Shown piece after piece: positions 9,860 through 20,003 of a DNA stretch of 64,000 bases. How positions within the stretch are numbered: the first letter of the stretch is position 1; each line of letters opens with the position of its first letter. The position numbers were made by a program, and so were the translations under genes. The stretch comes from Pseudomonas sp. CC120222-01a (GTDB taxonomy: Bacteria; Pseudomonadota; Gammaproteobacteria; Pseudomonadales; Pseudomonadaceae). The DNA lies in the NCBI RefSeq assembly GCF_003097235.1, contig NZ_QEQQ01000005.1, positions 186,001-250,000 of the forward strand, read 5' to 3'. The notes under the pieces were generated by a model that did no database searches, was not told the origin of the DNA, and saw nothing but the letters and a program-made list of their open reading frames with translations.

Positions 9860-9878
9860 GGGGCTGCTTTGCAGCCCC
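9860..9878. terminator. Hairpin between convergent genes
   Basis: GGGGCTGC (9860-9867) pairs with GCAGCCCC (9871-9878) around TTT. It lies between the convergent adenosyltransferase and Nudix genes. There is no long U-run on either strand. The same arm (GGGGCTGCTTTGCAGCCC) recurs in the compound repeats at 11486 and 60166. Confidence 0.45.
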
Positions 9879-9884
9879 AATTAC

Positions 9885-10829
9885 TCAGGCCTCGGGCCAG
9901 AATGCGCGGATCCCGGCAACACCTTGGGCACCGGCCTCCCAGGCCTTCTCCCGCTCACCCGGCCCAACCCCACCCAGCAGGTAAACCGGCTGGTTGAACC
10001 CGGCAATCAGCCGCTGCGCCTCATCCCAACCCAACGGCACCGCCTCGGGGTGGGTCTGGGTCGCCTGCACCGGCGACAGGGTGACGAAATCCACGCCCAT
10101 CTGCTCGGCCAGCGCCAGCTCTTCGGCACTGTGGCATGACGCTGCCAGCCAGCGCTCCTTGGGGAACGGGCGGCCTTTGGCGGCATACTTGCGCAGCTGC
10201 GCGGCGGTCAGGTGCCAGCCGGCGGACGGGAAGTCGCCCAGCCACTCCAGCGGCCCCTTGAGCATCAGCTGCGCCTTGCCCGCGCACAGCCCGACCGCAT
10301 CCACCGCCACATCGCGGTACTTGGGGTCGTACATGTCCGGCGCACGCAGCTGGATCAGGCGAATACCGTTGGCCACGGCCTTCTGGATACCCTTGAGCAT
10401 CTGCGGCACTTCCAGGCCATCCGGGGTGATCAGGTACTGGTCCGGCAAGCGCGCAGCAGCGACGATCGGCTTGTTGGCCTCAGGGAACTCGTACTGCCCC
10501 AGGTCCCGTGGCGCGACCCAGGCCAGTGGCTGGCCTTCGGCGCCGTGGGGCTCACCGGTGAAGGCATCAACCTCACGCACATCCAGCAGCACCTGCTTGT
10601 CCGGGTAGTCGTGGCTGACCTTGATCAGCGCCCGCGAACGGGTCACTTCGATGCCCAGCTCTTCGCGCAACTCACGGGCCAGGGCCGCTTCGACGCCTTC
10701 GCCCTCTTCCACCTTGCCGCCCGGGAATTCCCACAGGCCGCCTTGATGCTGAGTATCGGCGCGGCGGGCAATCAGAATGCGCCCGTCACTACCGCGGATC
10801 ACCGCGGCTACAACATGAATCCGTTTCAA
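9885..10829 (-). CDS. mutT: Nudix hydrolase (MutT-like) fused to a TenI/thiamine-phosphate-synthase-like domain
   Basis: 314 residues. The N-terminal half (about 1-130) is a MutT-type Nudix domain with the box GGKVEEGEGVEAALARELREELGIEV, matching GX5EX7REUXEEXGU; known MutT enzymes hydrolyse 8-oxo-dGTP. The C-terminal half (about 135-314) resembles the TIM barrel of TenI/ThiE (IRLIQLRAPDM, LHLTAAQL-like region, DFVTLSPVQATQTHP, VYLLGGVGPGE). The fusion is common in gammaproteobacteria, but the role of the second domain is unsettled. The gene overlaps the upstream GST gene by 4 bp (ATGA), suggesting translational coupling. Confidence 0.88.
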   Translation of the reverse strand: MKRIHVVAAVIRGSDGRILIARRADTQHQGGLWEFPGGKVEEGEGVEAALARELREELGIEVTRSRALIKVSHDYPDKQVLLDVREVDAFTGEPHGAEGQPLAWVAPRDLGQYEFPEANKPIVAAARLPDQYLITPDGLEVPQMLKGIQKAVANGIRLIQLRAPDMYDPKYRDVAVDAVGLCAGKAQLMLKGPLEWLGDFPSAGWHLTAAQLRKYAAKGRPFPKERWLAASCHSAEELALAEQMGVDFVTLSPVQATQTHPEAVPLGWDEAQRLIAGFNQPVYLLGGVGPGEREKAWEAGAQGVAGIRAFWPEA

Positions 10830-11458
10830 CCTTCACGCTCCGCCAGGCCAGCTTGCTGCCAGGCCTGGAAGGCCGGCCACTGGTAAATGGTCTCGATATA
10901 GGTGGCTGCCTCGGCGGGCACTTCCACGCGGTAGGTACGCAGGCGCACCGCCACCGGGGCGAAGAAGGCATCGGCCAGGGTCGGCTTGCCGAACAGGAAG
11001 GGGCCACTGTCCTTGGCCACCAGGCGGCACTCGGACCACAGCGCGACGATGCGGTCGATGTCGACTTGCACGTCCAGCGGCATGTCATCCAGCCCCTGGT
11101 CACGGGACAGGTCGAACGGCATGGCTCCGCGCAGGGCGAAGAAGCCGCTGTGCATCTGCGCACAGGCCGAACGGGCCTGGGCACGGGCGGCCACATCAGC
11201 TGGCCACAGCTGGGCCTCGGGGTGGCGCTCGTTAAGGTACTCGGCAATGGCCAGGGAATCGGCGATCACGCCGTGCTCGGTCTTGAGCAGCGGCACCTTG
11301 CCGGTGGAAGAGAATTCGAGGATGCGCTTGCGGGTGTCGGGCTGGTTCAGGCTGATCAGCGTTTCTTCGTATGGCACGCCGGCCAGCTCTAGGGCCAGGG
11401 CACCACGCAGCGACCAGGAGGAATACAGCTTGTCGCCGATGATCAGGTGATAGCTCAT
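10826..11458 (-). CDS. Glutathione S-transferase family protein
   Basis: 210 residues. The N-terminal thioredoxin-like domain has an SSWSLRG motif near residue 13, the usual position of the catalytic serine, and the glutathione-binding KVPLLKTE...ADSLAIAEYL segment. The C-terminal half is helical. This suggests a GST of the zeta/beta-like bacterial groups; the substrate is unknown. It is upstream of and overlaps the Nudix gene. A compound REP element separates it from argJ. Confidence 0.85.
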   Translation of the reverse strand: MSYHLIIGDKLYSSWSLRGALALELAGVPYEETLISLNQPDTRKRILEFSSTGKVPLLKTEHGVIADSLAIAEYLNERHPEAQLWPADVAARAQARSACAQMHSGFFALRGAMPFDLSRDQGLDDMPLDVQVDIDRIVALWSECRLVAKDSGPFLFGKPTLADAFFAPVAVRLRTYRVEVPAEAATYIETIYQWPAFQAWQQAGLAEREG

Positions 11459-11485
11459 GGTTCGGCTCCATGTATTGGGAGTTTT

Positions 11486-11589
11486 GGGGCTGCTTTGCAG
11501 CCCTTTCGCGACACAAGGCCGCTCCTACAAGGGAACGCGATCTCCTGTAGGAGCGGCCTTGTGTCGCGAAAGGGCCGCACAGCGGCCCC
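11486..11589. repeat. Compound inverted repeat (REP pair)
   Basis: The left arm (11486-11529) and right arm (11546-11589) mirror each other. The block running from TTTCGCGACACAAGG to GCTCCTACA is perfectly complementary, while the outer GGGGC-GC arms differ slightly (GCTGCTTTGCAGCCC against GGGCCGCACAGCGGCCC). It sits between argJ (stop at 11599) and the GST start on the same strand. The same design is found at 47135-47245. Confidence 0.75.
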
Positions 11590-11598
11590 AGCATTACT

Positions 11599-12816
11599 TC
11601 AGGTGCGGTATTCGGCGTTGATCTTCACGTATTCGTGGGACAGGTCGGTGGTCCAGATGGTTTCGCTGCACTGGCCACGACCCAGCTCGATACGGATGGT
11701 GATCTCTTCCTGGGCCATCACGGCCGAACCCTGCGCTTCGGTGTAGCTCGGGCTGCGGCCGCCTTGGCTGGCGATGCACACGCTGTCCAGGTACACGTCG
11801 ATCAGGCTGACATCCAGCTCCGGCACGCCGGCACGGCCCACGGCAGCCAGGATACGGCCCCAGTTCGGGTCGGAGGCGAACAGCGCGGTCTTGATCAGCG
11901 GCGAGTGGGCCACGGCGTAACCGACATCCAGGCATTCCTGGTGGTTGCCACCACCGTTGACCTGCACGGTAACGAACTTGGTGGCGCCTTCGCCGTCACG
12001 GACGATGGCCTGGGCCACTTCCATGCACACTTCGAACACGGCCTTCTTCAATGCTTCGAACAGCGCGCCGCTGGCTTCGGTGACTTCCGGCAGGTTGGCC
12101 TTGCCGGTGGCGATCAGCATGCAGCAGTCGTTGGTCGAGGTGTCGCCGTCGATGGTGATGCGGTTGAACGACTTGTTGGCACCGTCGAGCATCAGGTCCT
12201 TGAGCACCGCCGGGGCCACCTTGGCGTCGGTAGCGATGTAGCCGAGCATGGTGGCCATGTTCGGGCGAATCATGCCGGCGCCTTTGCTGATACCGGTCAC
12301 GGTGACGGTCACGCCATCATGCTGGAACTGGCGGCTGGCACCCTTTGGCAGGGTGTCGGTGGTCATGATGCCGGTGGCGGCTTCAGCCCAGTGGTTTTCC
12401 GACAGGTTGTCCAGGGCGGCCTGCAGCGCGCCTTCGATCTTCTCGACCGGCAGTGGCTCACCGATCACACCGGTGGAGAACGGCAGCACCGACTCGGCCG
12501 GCACGCCGGTCAGTTCGGCCAGCTTGGCGCAGGTGCGTTCGGCTGCGGCCAGGCCTGGTGCGCCGGTACCGGCGTTGGCATTGCCGGTGTTGGTCAGCAG
12601 GTAGCGCACGGTGCCCTGCACGCGCTGCTTGGACAGGATCACCGGAGCTGCACAGAAGGCGTTGAGGGTGAACACGCCAGCCACGCTGGAGCCTTCGGCG
12701 CAGCGCATGACCACCACATCCTTGCGCCCAGGACGCTTGATGCCGGCAGAAGCAATACCGAGTTCAAAACCCGGAACCGGGTGCAGGGTGGGCAAAGGAC
12801 CAAGACCAACAGCCAT
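11599..12816 (-). CDS. argJ: Bifunctional ornithine acetyltransferase / N-acetylglutamate synthase
   Basis: 405 residues, family length. ArgJ transfers acetyl from N-acetylornithine to glutamate, recycling the acetyl group in arginine synthesis, and in bifunctional forms also uses acetyl-CoA. The self-processing site is visible in [18 protein letters not shown]: the precursor is cut before the Thr of ATML to give two chains, with that Thr as nucleophile. The start at 12816 is preceded by AGGAGCGC on the minus strand (12822-12828); an ATG at 12894 is poorer and falls before the secA terminator. Confidence 0.93.
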   Translation of the reverse strand: MAVGLGPLPTLHPVPGFELGIASAGIKRPGRKDVVVMRCAEGSSVAGVFTLNAFCAAPVILSKQRVQGTVRYLLTNTGNANAGTGAPGLAAAERTCAKLAELTGVPAESVLPFSTGVIGEPLPVEKIEGALQAALDNLSENHWAEAATGIMTTDTLPKGASRQFQHDGVTVTVTGISKGAGMIRPNMATMLGYIATDAKVAPAVLKDLMLDGANKSFNRITIDGDTSTNDCCMLIATGKANLPEVTEASGALFEALKKAVFEVCMEVAQAIVRDGEGATKFVTVQVNGGGNHQECLDVGYAVAHSPLIKTALFASDPNWGRILAAVGRAGVPELDVSLIDVYLDSVCIASQGGRSPSYTEAQGSAVMAQEEITIRIELGRGQCSETIWTTDLSHEYVKINAEYRT

Positions 12817-12847
12817 TAGAGCGCTCCTAGAAATACGGTGAATATGG

Positions 12848-12873
12848 AAAAAGGGGGCCGCAATGCGGCCCCC
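12848..12873 (-). terminator. Rho-independent terminator of secA
   Basis: GGGGGCCGC (12853-12861) and GCGGCCCCC (12865-12873) form a 9-bp GC stem with an AAT loop. On the minus strand it is followed by TTTTT (12848-12852). It lies 32 bp past the secA stop and before argJ. Confidence 0.88.
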
Positions 12874-12904
12874 AGGGATGTCACGATACAACAATCAGCT
12901 CAGG

Positions 12905-15640
12905 TCACTCGATCTGACCATGGCAATGCTTGAATTTTTTGCCAGAACCACACCAGCACGGCTCGTTGCGGCCCAGCTTGAGGTCGTTGCGCACCGGGGC
13001 AGCGGCCACGGCCACTTCGGCGCCCTCCTCGCTAAGCTGCTCGCTTTCAAGGCCCGGCGCGGCGGCATGCTGGAACTGCATGCGGCTGGCCAGCTCTTCG
13101 GCTTCGCGGCGCAGACGGGCTTCTTCTTCGGCCGGGTCTTCGCGGCGCACCTGAACGTGCGACAGCACGCGAATGGTGTCGCGCTTGATCGACTCGAGCA
13201 GTTCCTGGAACAGCGAGAACGACTCGCGCTTGTACTCCTGCTTCGGGTTCTTCTGCGCGTAACCACGCAGGTGGATACCGTGACGCAGGTGATCCATGGT
13301 CGACAGGTGGTCTTTCCACAGGTCGTCCAGCACGCGCAGCAAGATCTGCTTCTCGAAGGTACGCAGGGCCTCGATACCGGCCTGGTCTTCCTTCTCGGTG
13401 TAGGCGGTGGTGATTTCGTTCAGCAGCTTCTCGCGCAGGGTCTCCTCGTAAAGCTGAGCATCCTCGTCCAGCCACTGCTGGATCGGCAGCTTCATGGCGA
13501 AGTCGCTGGCCAGCGCCGCTTCCAGGCCGGCCACGTCCCACTGCTCCGGCAGCGACTGCGGCGGGATGTGCTGGCTGATGGTGGCATCCAGCACTTCCTG
13601 GCGGAACTCGGCGATGGTGTCGCCAATGTTATCGGCCGCCAGCAGGCTGTTGCGCATGTGGTAGATCACCTTGCGCTGTTCGTTGGCCACGTCATCGTAT
13701 TCAAGCAGCTGCTTGCGGATGTCGAAGTTGCGGCCTTCGACCTTGCGCTGGGCTTTTTCGATGGCGTTGGTGACCATGCGGTGCTCGATGGCCTCGCCAG
13801 ACTGCATGCCCAGTGCCTTCATGAAGTTCTTCACCCGGTCAGAGGCGAAGATACGCATCAGGCTGTCTTCCAGCGACAGGTAGAAGCGGCTCGAACCCGG
13901 GTCGCCCTGACGGCCGGAACGGCCACGCAGCTGGTTGTCGATACGGCGCGATTCGTGGCGCTCGGAGGCGATCACGTGCAGGCCACCGGCTTGAATCACC
14001 TGCTGGTGACGCTTCTGCCAGTCGGCCTTGATCTGGGCGATCTGCTCAGGAGTCGGGTTTTCCAGGGCAGCCACTTCGGCTTCCCAGTTACCGCCCAGCA
14101 GAATGTCGGTACCACGGCCAGCCATGTTGGTGGCGATGGTCAGCGCACCCGGGGCACCGGCTTGCGCGATGATCTCGGCTTCCTTCTCGTGGTACTTGGC
14201 GTTCAGTACCTTGTGGTCGATACCTTCCTTCTTCAGCAGGTTCGACATGTGCTCCGAAGTTTCGATGGTGGCGGTACCCACCAGGATCGGGCGGCCCTGG
14301 GTCATGCTCTCTTTGATGTCGGCGATGATCGCGGCGTATTTCTCGTCGGCGGTCAGGTACACCAGGTCGTTGAAGTCTTTACGCGCGAGCGGTTTGTTCG
14401 GCGGGATGACCATCACGTTGAGGGCGTAGATCGACTGGAACTCGAACGCTTCGGTGTCGGCGGTACCGGTCATGCCGGACAGCTTGGTGTAGAGACGGAA
14501 GTAGTTCTGGAAGGTGGTCGACGCCAGGGTCTGGCTTTCGGCCTGAATGTTCAGGTTTTCTTTTGCCTCGATGGCCTGGTGCAGGCCTTCGGACAGGCGA
14601 CGGCCAGGCATGGTACGGCCGGTGTGCTCGTCGATCAGCAGGACCTGGCCGTCCTGGACGATGTACTCGATGTTGCGGTGGAACAGCTTGTGCGCACGCA
14701 GGCCGGCGTAGACGTGGGTCAGCAGGCCCAGGTTGTGCGCCGAGTACAGGCTCTCGCCTTCGGCCAGCAGGCCAGCCTGGGTCAGCATCTCTTCGATGAA
14801 CTGGTGACCGGCTTCGTTGAGCTCTACCTGGCGGCTCTTCTCGTCGATGGTGTAGTGGCCTTCCTGGGTGACCTGGCCTTCGACTTCTTCGATGTGCTGG
14901 GTCAGGCGCGGGATCAGGCGGTTGATCTCGATATACAGCTTGGAGCTGTCTTCGGCCTGACCGGAGATGATCAGCGGGGTACGCGCTTCGTCGATGAGGA
15001 TCGAGTCGACTTCGTCGATCACGGCGAAGTTCAGTTCACGCTGGAACTTCTCTTCCTGGCTGAACGCCATGTTGTCGCGCAGGTAGTCGAAACCGAATTC
15101 GTTGTTGGTGCCGTAGGTGATGTCGGCAGCGTAGGCGGCGCGCTTTTCTTCAGGCGGCTGGAAGGCCGAGACGATGCCTACGGACAGGCCGAGGAATTCG
15201 TACAGCGGGCGCATCCAGTTGGCGTCGCGGCGGGCCAGGTAGTCGTTCACCGTGACCACATGCACACCCTTGCCGGACAGGGCGTTGAGGTAAACGGCCA
15301 GGGTACCGACCAAGGTCTTGCCTTCACCGGTACGCATTTCTGCGATCATGCCCTCGTGCAGGGTCATGCCGCCGATCAGCTGCACGTCGAAGTGGCGCAT
15401 GCCCATCACGCGCTTGCCGGCCTCACGGGCCACGGCGAAGGCTTCGGGCAACAGTTGGTCCAACGTCTCGCCTTTGGCCAGGCGCTCCTTGAACTCTGCG
15501 GTCTTGCCCCGCAGTTGCTCATCGGAGAGGGCCACCATCTTCTCTTCGAAGGCATTGACGATAGCTACCGTCTTGAGCATGCGTTTGACTTCACGCTCGT
15601 TCTTGCTTCCAAAAAGTTTTTTTAACAAAGGCGCAAACAT
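12905..15640 (-). CDS. secA: Preprotein translocase ATPase SecA
   Basis: 911 residues. Walker A is MRTGEGKT (about 102-109) and Walker B is DEVD (209-212). The helicase-like second nucleotide fold contains [15 protein letters not shown], and a C-terminal zinc-binding tail ([15 protein letters not shown]) contacts SecB and the ribosome. SecA drives post-translational export through SecYEG. The start at 15640 ([17 protein letters not shown]) is the conserved SecA N-terminus; an ATG at 15724 adds 28 unrelated residues. Transcribed divergently from dciA. Confidence 0.97.
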   Translation of the reverse strand: MFAPLLKKLFGSKNEREVKRMLKTVAIVNAFEEKMVALSDEQLRGKTAEFKERLAKGETLDQLLPEAFAVAREAGKRVMGMRHFDVQLIGGMTLHEGMIAEMRTGEGKTLVGTLAVYLNALSGKGVHVVTVNDYLARRDANWMRPLYEFLGLSVGIVSAFQPPEEKRAAYAADITYGTNNEFGFDYLRDNMAFSQEEKFQRELNFAVIDEVDSILIDEARTPLIISGQAEDSSKLYIEINRLIPRLTQHIEEVEGQVTQEGHYTIDEKSRQVELNEAGHQFIEEMLTQAGLLAEGESLYSAHNLGLLTHVYAGLRAHKLFHRNIEYIVQDGQVLLIDEHTGRTMPGRRLSEGLHQAIEAKENLNIQAESQTLASTTFQNYFRLYTKLSGMTGTADTEAFEFQSIYALNVMVIPPNKPLARKDFNDLVYLTADEKYAAIIADIKESMTQGRPILVGTATIETSEHMSNLLKKEGIDHKVLNAKYHEKEAEIIAQAGAPGALTIATNMAGRGTDILLGGNWEAEVAALENPTPEQIAQIKADWQKRHQQVIQAGGLHVIASERHESRRIDNQLRGRSGRQGDPGSSRFYLSLEDSLMRIFASDRVKNFMKALGMQSGEAIEHRMVTNAIEKAQRKVEGRNFDIRKQLLEYDDVANEQRKVIYHMRNSLLAADNIGDTIAEFRQEVLDATISQHIPPQSLPEQWDVAGLEAALASDFAMKLPIQQWLDEDAQLYEETLREKLLNEITTAYTEKEDQAGIEALRTFEKQILLRVLDDLWKDHLSTMDHLRHGIHLRGYAQKNPKQEYKRESFSLFQELLESIKRDTIRVLSHVQVRREDPAEEEARLRREAEELASRMQFQHAAAPGLESEQLSEEGAEVAVAAAPVRNDLKLGRNEPCWCGSGKKFKHCHGQIE

Positions 15641-15799
15641 ATCGGCAGGATCTTCCACACGTAGGGATGGAGGGCGGCCCCATGAGTCGCCCGTGCAGCC
15701 CTGAGGCCGCATGCGAACGAGCATTCTACCCGGAAACGATGGTGAGGAAAGTGGTCGATTGCCACGATGCTGGCACAGCGCTTAGGCGGGGGCTTTTCT

Positions 15800-15827
15800 A
15801 AGATAGGGGCATTTTCCCCGAGTTCAA
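15800..15827 (-). promoter_or_regulatory. Predicted secA promoter
   Basis: On the minus strand, TTGAAC (15822-15827) and TATCTT (15800-15805) are separated by 16 bp, a reasonable sigma70 pair about 160 bp upstream of secA. A perfect 16-bp palindrome (15824-15839) overlaps the -35 hexamer. This is a sequence-based prediction only. Confidence 0.5.
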
Positions 15828-15934
15828 CCCGCGGGTTGATGAAACAATAGCGAGAATGACTCCTATCCCGTGAGAGGCCAGCTCAGGCAACGAGGATGTT
15901 AGACTGGCCTCCTTGTCACTGCATGCACACCACC

Positions 15935-16393
15935 ATGGCCTTCAAACCCTCCCCCGCCCAGCCGCCCGCCACCCTGCTGCGCCAGAACCGCCCGCTGCGC
16001 CTGCTGCTGAACCAGGCCGAGCGCCTGGAACACCTGCAGCGCCTGCTGGAAAGCCAGCTGCAACCGGCAGCCCGCGAGCATTGCCATGTGGCCTCGTGGC
16101 GGGACGGTACGTTGCTGCTGGTGGTCACCGACGGCCATTGGGCCACGCGCCTGCGCTACCAGCAGAAACGCCTGCAGCGCCAGCTACAGGCGCTGGAAGC
16201 ATTCGGCAACCTGCAGCGCATCCACTACAAGGTGCAACCGCCCCTGGTGCCGGCCAGGCGCGGCGGCAACACCACCGAACTGTCGAACACTGCCGCCGAG
16301 AGCATCCGCGACTCCGCCGAAGGGATCGCCGACCCCAAGCTGCGTGCCGCCCTGGAGCGACTGGCCAGCCACGCGAACAAAGAAAAGCGCTGA
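15935..16393 (+). CDS. dciA: DciA family replicative-helicase loader (DUF721)
   Basis: 152 residues. The N-terminal KH-like DUF721 domain (LNQAERLEHLQRLLESQLQPAAREHCHVASWRDGTLLLVVTDGHWATRLRYQ, split here by a shortened basic loop) is followed by a low-complexity tail. DciA is the ancestral loader of DnaB helicase in bacteria without DnaC/DnaI. In Pseudomonas it lies between lpxC and secA, as here. An ATG at 15923 (MHTTMAFK) is an alternative start; 15935 is preferred because relatives start MAF/MAY. Confidence 0.82.
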   Translation: MAFKPSPAQPPATLLRQNRPLRLLLNQAERLEHLQRLLESQLQPAAREHCHVASWRDGTLLLVVTDGHWATRLRYQQKRLQRQLQALEAFGNLQRIHYKVQPPLVPARRGGNTTELSNTAAESIRDSAEGIADPKLRAALERLASHANKEKR

Positions 16394-16394
16394 A

Positions 16395-16422
16395 ATAAAA
16401 AAGGCCACCCGAAGGTGGCCTT
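16395..16422 (-). terminator. Rho-independent terminator of lpxC
   Basis: AAGGCCACC (16401-16409) pairs with GGTGGCCTT (16414-16422) around a CGAA tetraloop. On the minus strand it runs into a T-rich stretch (complement of AATAAAA, 16394-16400). It probably serves lpxC and, less efficiently, dciA from the other side. Confidence 0.85.
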
Positions 16423-16448
16423 AATCACACTAGAGAGAGTGTTCGAAC

Positions 16449-17360
16449 TTACACGGCCGCAACAGGACGCATGTACGAGATCGGTGCCGTACTGGCATCT
16501 TCGAAAGTGACCACTTCCCAGGCATCGGTTTCAGTGATGAGTTTGCGCAGCAGCTGGTTGTTCAGCGCGTGGCCGGACTTGTAGCCCTTGAACTCGCCGA
16601 TCAGGCTGTTGCCCAGCAGGTAAAGGTCGCCAATGGCGTCGAGGATCTTGTGCTTGACGAATTCGTCATCGGAACGAAGGCCGTCTTCGTTGAGCACACC
16701 AGTCTCGTCGACCACGATGGCGTTCTCGACACTGCCACCCAACGCAAGGTTGTGCTTGCGCAGGTACTCGATGTCACGCATGAAGCCGAAGGTACGGGCG
16801 CGGCTGACTTCCTTCACGAACGAGGTGCTGGAGAAGTCGACGACCGCACTCTGGGTCTGGCCCTTGAGGACCGGGTGATCGAAGTCGATCTCGAAGCTCA
16901 CCTTGAACCCGTCGAATGGCAGGAAGGTGGCGCTCTTGTCGCCCTCCGTCACTGTCACTTCGCGCAGGATGCGGATGAACTTCTTGGCTGCGTCCTGCTC
17001 TTCCAGGCCGGCAGACTGAATCAGGAATACGAAGGGACCGGCGCTGCCATCCATGATCGGCACTTCCGAGGCGGAGAGCTCGACGTAGGCGTTATCGATG
17101 CCCAGGCCCGCCATGGCGGAGAGCAGGTGCTCGACCGTATCGACCTTGACGTCACCGTTGACCAGCGTGGTGGACATGGTGGTCTCACCGACGTTGGCCG
17201 CACGCGCCGGGATTTCGACCACAGGGTCAAGGTCGGCGCGACGGAAGACGATGCCGGTGTCGACAGGCGCAGGCTTGAGGGTCAGGTAGACCTTCTCCCC
17301 GGAGTGCAGGCCGACGCCCGTGGCACGGATGGTATTCTTCAGGGTGCGTTGTCTAATCAT
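16449..17360 (-). CDS. lpxC: UDP-3-O-acyl-N-acetylglucosamine deacetylase LpxC
   Basis: 303 residues. LpxC catalyses the committed zinc-dependent step of lipid A synthesis. Zinc ligands are visible as His78 (DTVEHLL), His237 (EFVKHKILD) and Asp241. The start at 17360 gives the conserved [22 protein letters not shown]-terminus; an ATG at 17447 would add 29 unmatched residues. It is the last gene of the leftward dcw series, 114 bp after ftsZ, with its own terminator. Confidence 0.96.
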   Translation of the reverse strand: MIRQRTLKNTIRATGVGLHSGEKVYLTLKPAPVDTGIVFRRADLDPVVEIPARAANVGETTMSTTLVNGDVKVDTVEHLLSAMAGLGIDNAYVELSASEVPIMDGSAGPFVFLIQSAGLEEQDAAKKFIRILREVTVTEGDKSATFLPFDGFKVSFEIDFDHPVLKGQTQSAVVDFSSTSFVKEVSRARTFGFMRDIEYLRKHNLALGGSVENAIVVDETGVLNEDGLRSDDEFVKHKILDAIGDLYLLGNSLIGEFKGYKSGHALNNQLLRKLITETDAWEVVTFEDASTAPISYMRPVAAV

Positions 17361-17474
17361 GGCATTGGCCGCTTCAGCGCAAATAATGCGAACAGGTATC
17401 AACAAAGGCTGGGGATGATAACAGACCCGGCCTTTGCTGAACACCAATCACCCTTATACCCCTGATAAATTCCA

Positions 17475-18671
17475 TCAATCGGCCTGACGACGCAGGAAGG
17501 CTGGGATATCGAGGTAGTCCAGGTCATCCTGAGGGTTGAGTTTAGCTGCCGCAGCGGCACCTGCGTGGGCCTGGTTGCGCATTACGGTCGGGCGCTCCAG
17601 GTCACGGTAGTTGACGGCTGGCTGCTCCTGGCGAACCGGCGCCGGATTGGAAGCCTCGTACGCCTGCTGGGCGGTCTGCAGGGTGTTGTCGACCACCTTG
17701 ACCGGTTTTTCGATGCGCGCGCCCAGACCGGTGGCAACCACGGTCACGTGCAGCTCGTCACGCATGTCAGGGTCGATCACGGTGCCGACCTTGACCATGG
17801 CGTGATCGGAGGCGAAGGCTTCGATGATGCTACCCACGTCGGAGTATTCACCCAGCGACAGGTCAGGACCTGCGGTGATGTTCACCAGGATGCCGCGGGC
17901 GCCCTGCAGGTTGACGTCTTCGAGCAGCGGGTTGCGGATCGCCGCTTCGGTGGCTTCGCGAGCACGGTTCGGGCCGCTGGCGCAGCCGGTACCCATCATC
18001 GCCATGCCCATTTCACCCATGACGGTGCGCACGTCGGCGAAGTCGACGTTGATCATGCCCGGGCGCTTGATGATGTCGGAGATACCGCGAACGGCACCGG
18101 CCAGTACATCGTCGGCCTTGGCAAAGGCGGACAGCAGGCTGGCATCCTTGCCCAGGATGGTCAGCAGCTTCTCGTTGGGGATGGTGATGAGCGAGTCGAC
18201 GCTCTCAGCCAGCATGCGGATGCCTTCATCGGCGATCTGCATGCGCTTGCGGCCTTCGAACGGGAACGGACGGGTCACCACTGCAACGGTGAGAATGCCC
18301 ATTTCCTTGGCCACTTCGGCGATGATCGGCGCCGCGCCGGTACCGGTACCGCCGCCCATGCCGGTGGTGATGAACACCATGTTGGTGCCCTGCAGCACCT
18401 CGGCGATGCGCTCACGGTCTTCCAGCGCGGCCTGACGGCCGACTTCCGGATTGGCACCGGCACCCAGACCCTTGGTCACGCCGGTACCCAGTTGCAGGAT
18501 GGTGCGTGCGCCGATGTTTTTCAGCGCCTGGGCATCGGTGTTGGCGCAGATGAACTCGACGCCTTCGATGCTGCTCTTCACCATGTGGTTGACGGCGTTG
18601 CCGCCGCCACCGCCAACACCGATCACTTTGATGACCGGACTTTGCGGGACGTTGTCTACGAGCTCGAACAT
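17475..18671 (-). CDS. ftsZ: Cell division GTPase FtsZ
   Basis: 398 residues. The tubulin signature GGGTGTG is at 106-112, the N-terminal GVGGGGGNAVNHM loop is intact, and the conserved C-terminal peptide LDYLDIPAFLRRQAD that binds FtsA/ZipA ends the protein after a variable linker. The ribosome binding site is strong (GTAAGGAGAGGG, then ATG at 18671). FtsZ polymerises at midcell to form the Z ring. It lies 55 bp after ftsA. Confidence 0.98.
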   Translation of the reverse strand: MFELVDNVPQSPVIKVIGVGGGGGNAVNHMVKSSIEGVEFICANTDAQALKNIGARTILQLGTGVTKGLGAGANPEVGRQAALEDRERIAEVLQGTNMVFITTGMGGGTGTGAAPIIAEVAKEMGILTVAVVTRPFPFEGRKRMQIADEGIRMLAESVDSLITIPNEKLLTILGKDASLLSAFAKADDVLAGAVRGISDIIKRPGMINVDFADVRTVMGEMGMAMMGTGCASGPNRAREATEAAIRNPLLEDVNLQGARGILVNITAGPDLSLGEYSDVGSIIEAFASDHAMVKVGTVIDPDMRDELHVTVVATGLGARIEKPVKVVDNTLQTAQQAYEASNPAPVRQEQPAVNYRDLERPTVMRNQAHAGAAAAAKLNPQDDLDYLDIPAFLRRQAD

Positions 18672-18726
18672 TTTCCCTCTCCTTACAGTTCTCTAGTTGT
18701 TGCGCCTACCACTACTGCTTTGAAAC

Positions 18727-19989
18727 TTAGAAGTTGCCCTGGACCCACTTCTTGAAGCGCTCAAGCACTGGGGCCTTCGGTTCATCGCCATAGCTGTTGT
18801 TGCTGCTGTTGGTGTTACCGGTCAGGACCAGGTCCTCGGACTGCTTGAGCAGGCCATAGGTAAGCAAGCCCACACCGGTGGAATAGATCGGGTTGCGCAC
18901 CACGTCGCTCAGCCCCCGAACGCTGTGCGGCACGCCCAGGCGTACCGGCATGTGGAAGATTTCCTCGGCCAGTTCCACGGCACCTTCCATCTTCGCAGTG
19001 CCGCCGGTGAGGACGATGCCGGCTGGCACCAGGTCCTCGTAGCCGCTGCGGCGCAGCTCGGCCTGGATCAGGGTGAAGAGCTCGTCGTAACGTGGCTCCA
19101 CCACCTCGGCCAGGGCCTGGCGCGACAGCTCGCGCGGTGGGCGGTCGCCCACGCTAGGCACCTTGATGGTCTCGCCCGCGCCGGCCAGCTTGGCCAGGGC
19201 GCAGGCGTAGCGGATCTTGATTTCTTCGGCGTACTGGGTCGGCGTACGCAGGGCCATGGCGATGTCGTTGGTCACCTGGTCGCCAGCAATCGGGATGACC
19301 GCGGTGTGACGGATCGCGCCCTCGGTGAAGATGGCGATGTCGGTGGTGCCACCACCGATGTCCACCAGGCACACGCCCAGCTCTTTCTCGTCATCGGTCA
19401 GCACCGAGTAGGCCGAGGCCAGCTGCTCGAGGATGATGTCGTCGATTTCCAGGCCGCAGCGGCGCACGCACTTCTCGATGTTCTGCGCCGCGTTGACCGC
19501 GCAGGTGACCACGTGAACCTTGGCCTCCAGACGCACGCCGGACATGCCCAGCGGCTCGCGCACGCCCTCCTGGTTATCGATCACATAGTCCTGCGGCAGG
19601 GTGTGCAGCACGCGCTGGTCAGCCGGGATGGCCACGGCCTGGGCGGCGTCGAGCACACGCTCGAGGTCGGCAACGCTGACCTCGCGGTCGCGGATGGCGA
19701 CGATGCCGTGGGAGTTCAGGCTGCGGATGTGGTTGCCTGCTACACCGACGAACGCCGAGTGGATACGGCAGCCGGCCATCAGCTGGGCTTCTTCCACTGC
19801 GCGCTGGATCGACTGCACGGTCGATTCGATGTTCACCACCACGCCCTTCTTCAGGCCGCGGGATGGGTGGGTGCCGATGCCCACGATCTCGAGGGTGCCG
19901 TCTTCGCCCACTTCACCCACCAGCGCCACCACCTTGGAGGTGCCGATGTCCAGCCCGACGATCATTTTGCCGCTATGCGCGTTTGCCAT
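18727..19989 (-). CDS. ftsA: Cell division actin-like protein FtsA
   Basis: 420 residues with the actin-family ATPase motifs (IVGLDIGTSKVVALVGE, LVDIGGGTTDIAIF, IVLTGGTAKMEG) and a C-terminal amphipathic membrane helix (LERFKKWVQGNF). FtsA anchors FtsZ to the membrane. The start at 19989 follows AGAGAGGCAGG; an upstream ATG at 20058 lies inside ftsQ and lacks family similarity. It starts 14 bp downstream of the ftsQ stop. Confidence 0.97.
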   Translation of the reverse strand: MANAHSGKMIVGLDIGTSKVVALVGEVGEDGTLEIVGIGTHPSRGLKKGVVVNIESTVQSIQRAVEEAQLMAGCRIHSAFVGVAGNHIRSLNSHGIVAIRDREVSVADLERVLDAAQAVAIPADQRVLHTLPQDYVIDNQEGVREPLGMSGVRLEAKVHVVTCAVNAAQNIEKCVRRCGLEIDDIILEQLASAYSVLTDDEKELGVCLVDIGGGTTDIAIFTEGAIRHTAVIPIAGDQVTNDIAMALRTPTQYAEEIKIRYACALAKLAGAGETIKVPSVGDRPPRELSRQALAEVVEPRYDELFTLIQAELRRSGYEDLVPAGIVLTGGTAKMEGAVELAEEIFHMPVRLGVPHSVRGLSDVVRNPIYSTGVGLLTYGLLKQSEDLVLTGNTNSSNNSYGDEPKAPVLERFKKWVQGNF

Positions 19990-20003
19990 GGTCCTGCCTC
20001 TCT

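Noticed and set aside
12863..15625. A 920-residue open frame on the plus strand opposite secA
   Set aside because: Long antisense frames are common in GC-rich DNA with strong third-position bias. It has no recognisable domain, while SecA on the other strand is unmistakable. The same holds for long frames opposite the kinase (7446-9287), murF (27757-29616), ftsI (30823-32769) and cysNC (55311-57998).
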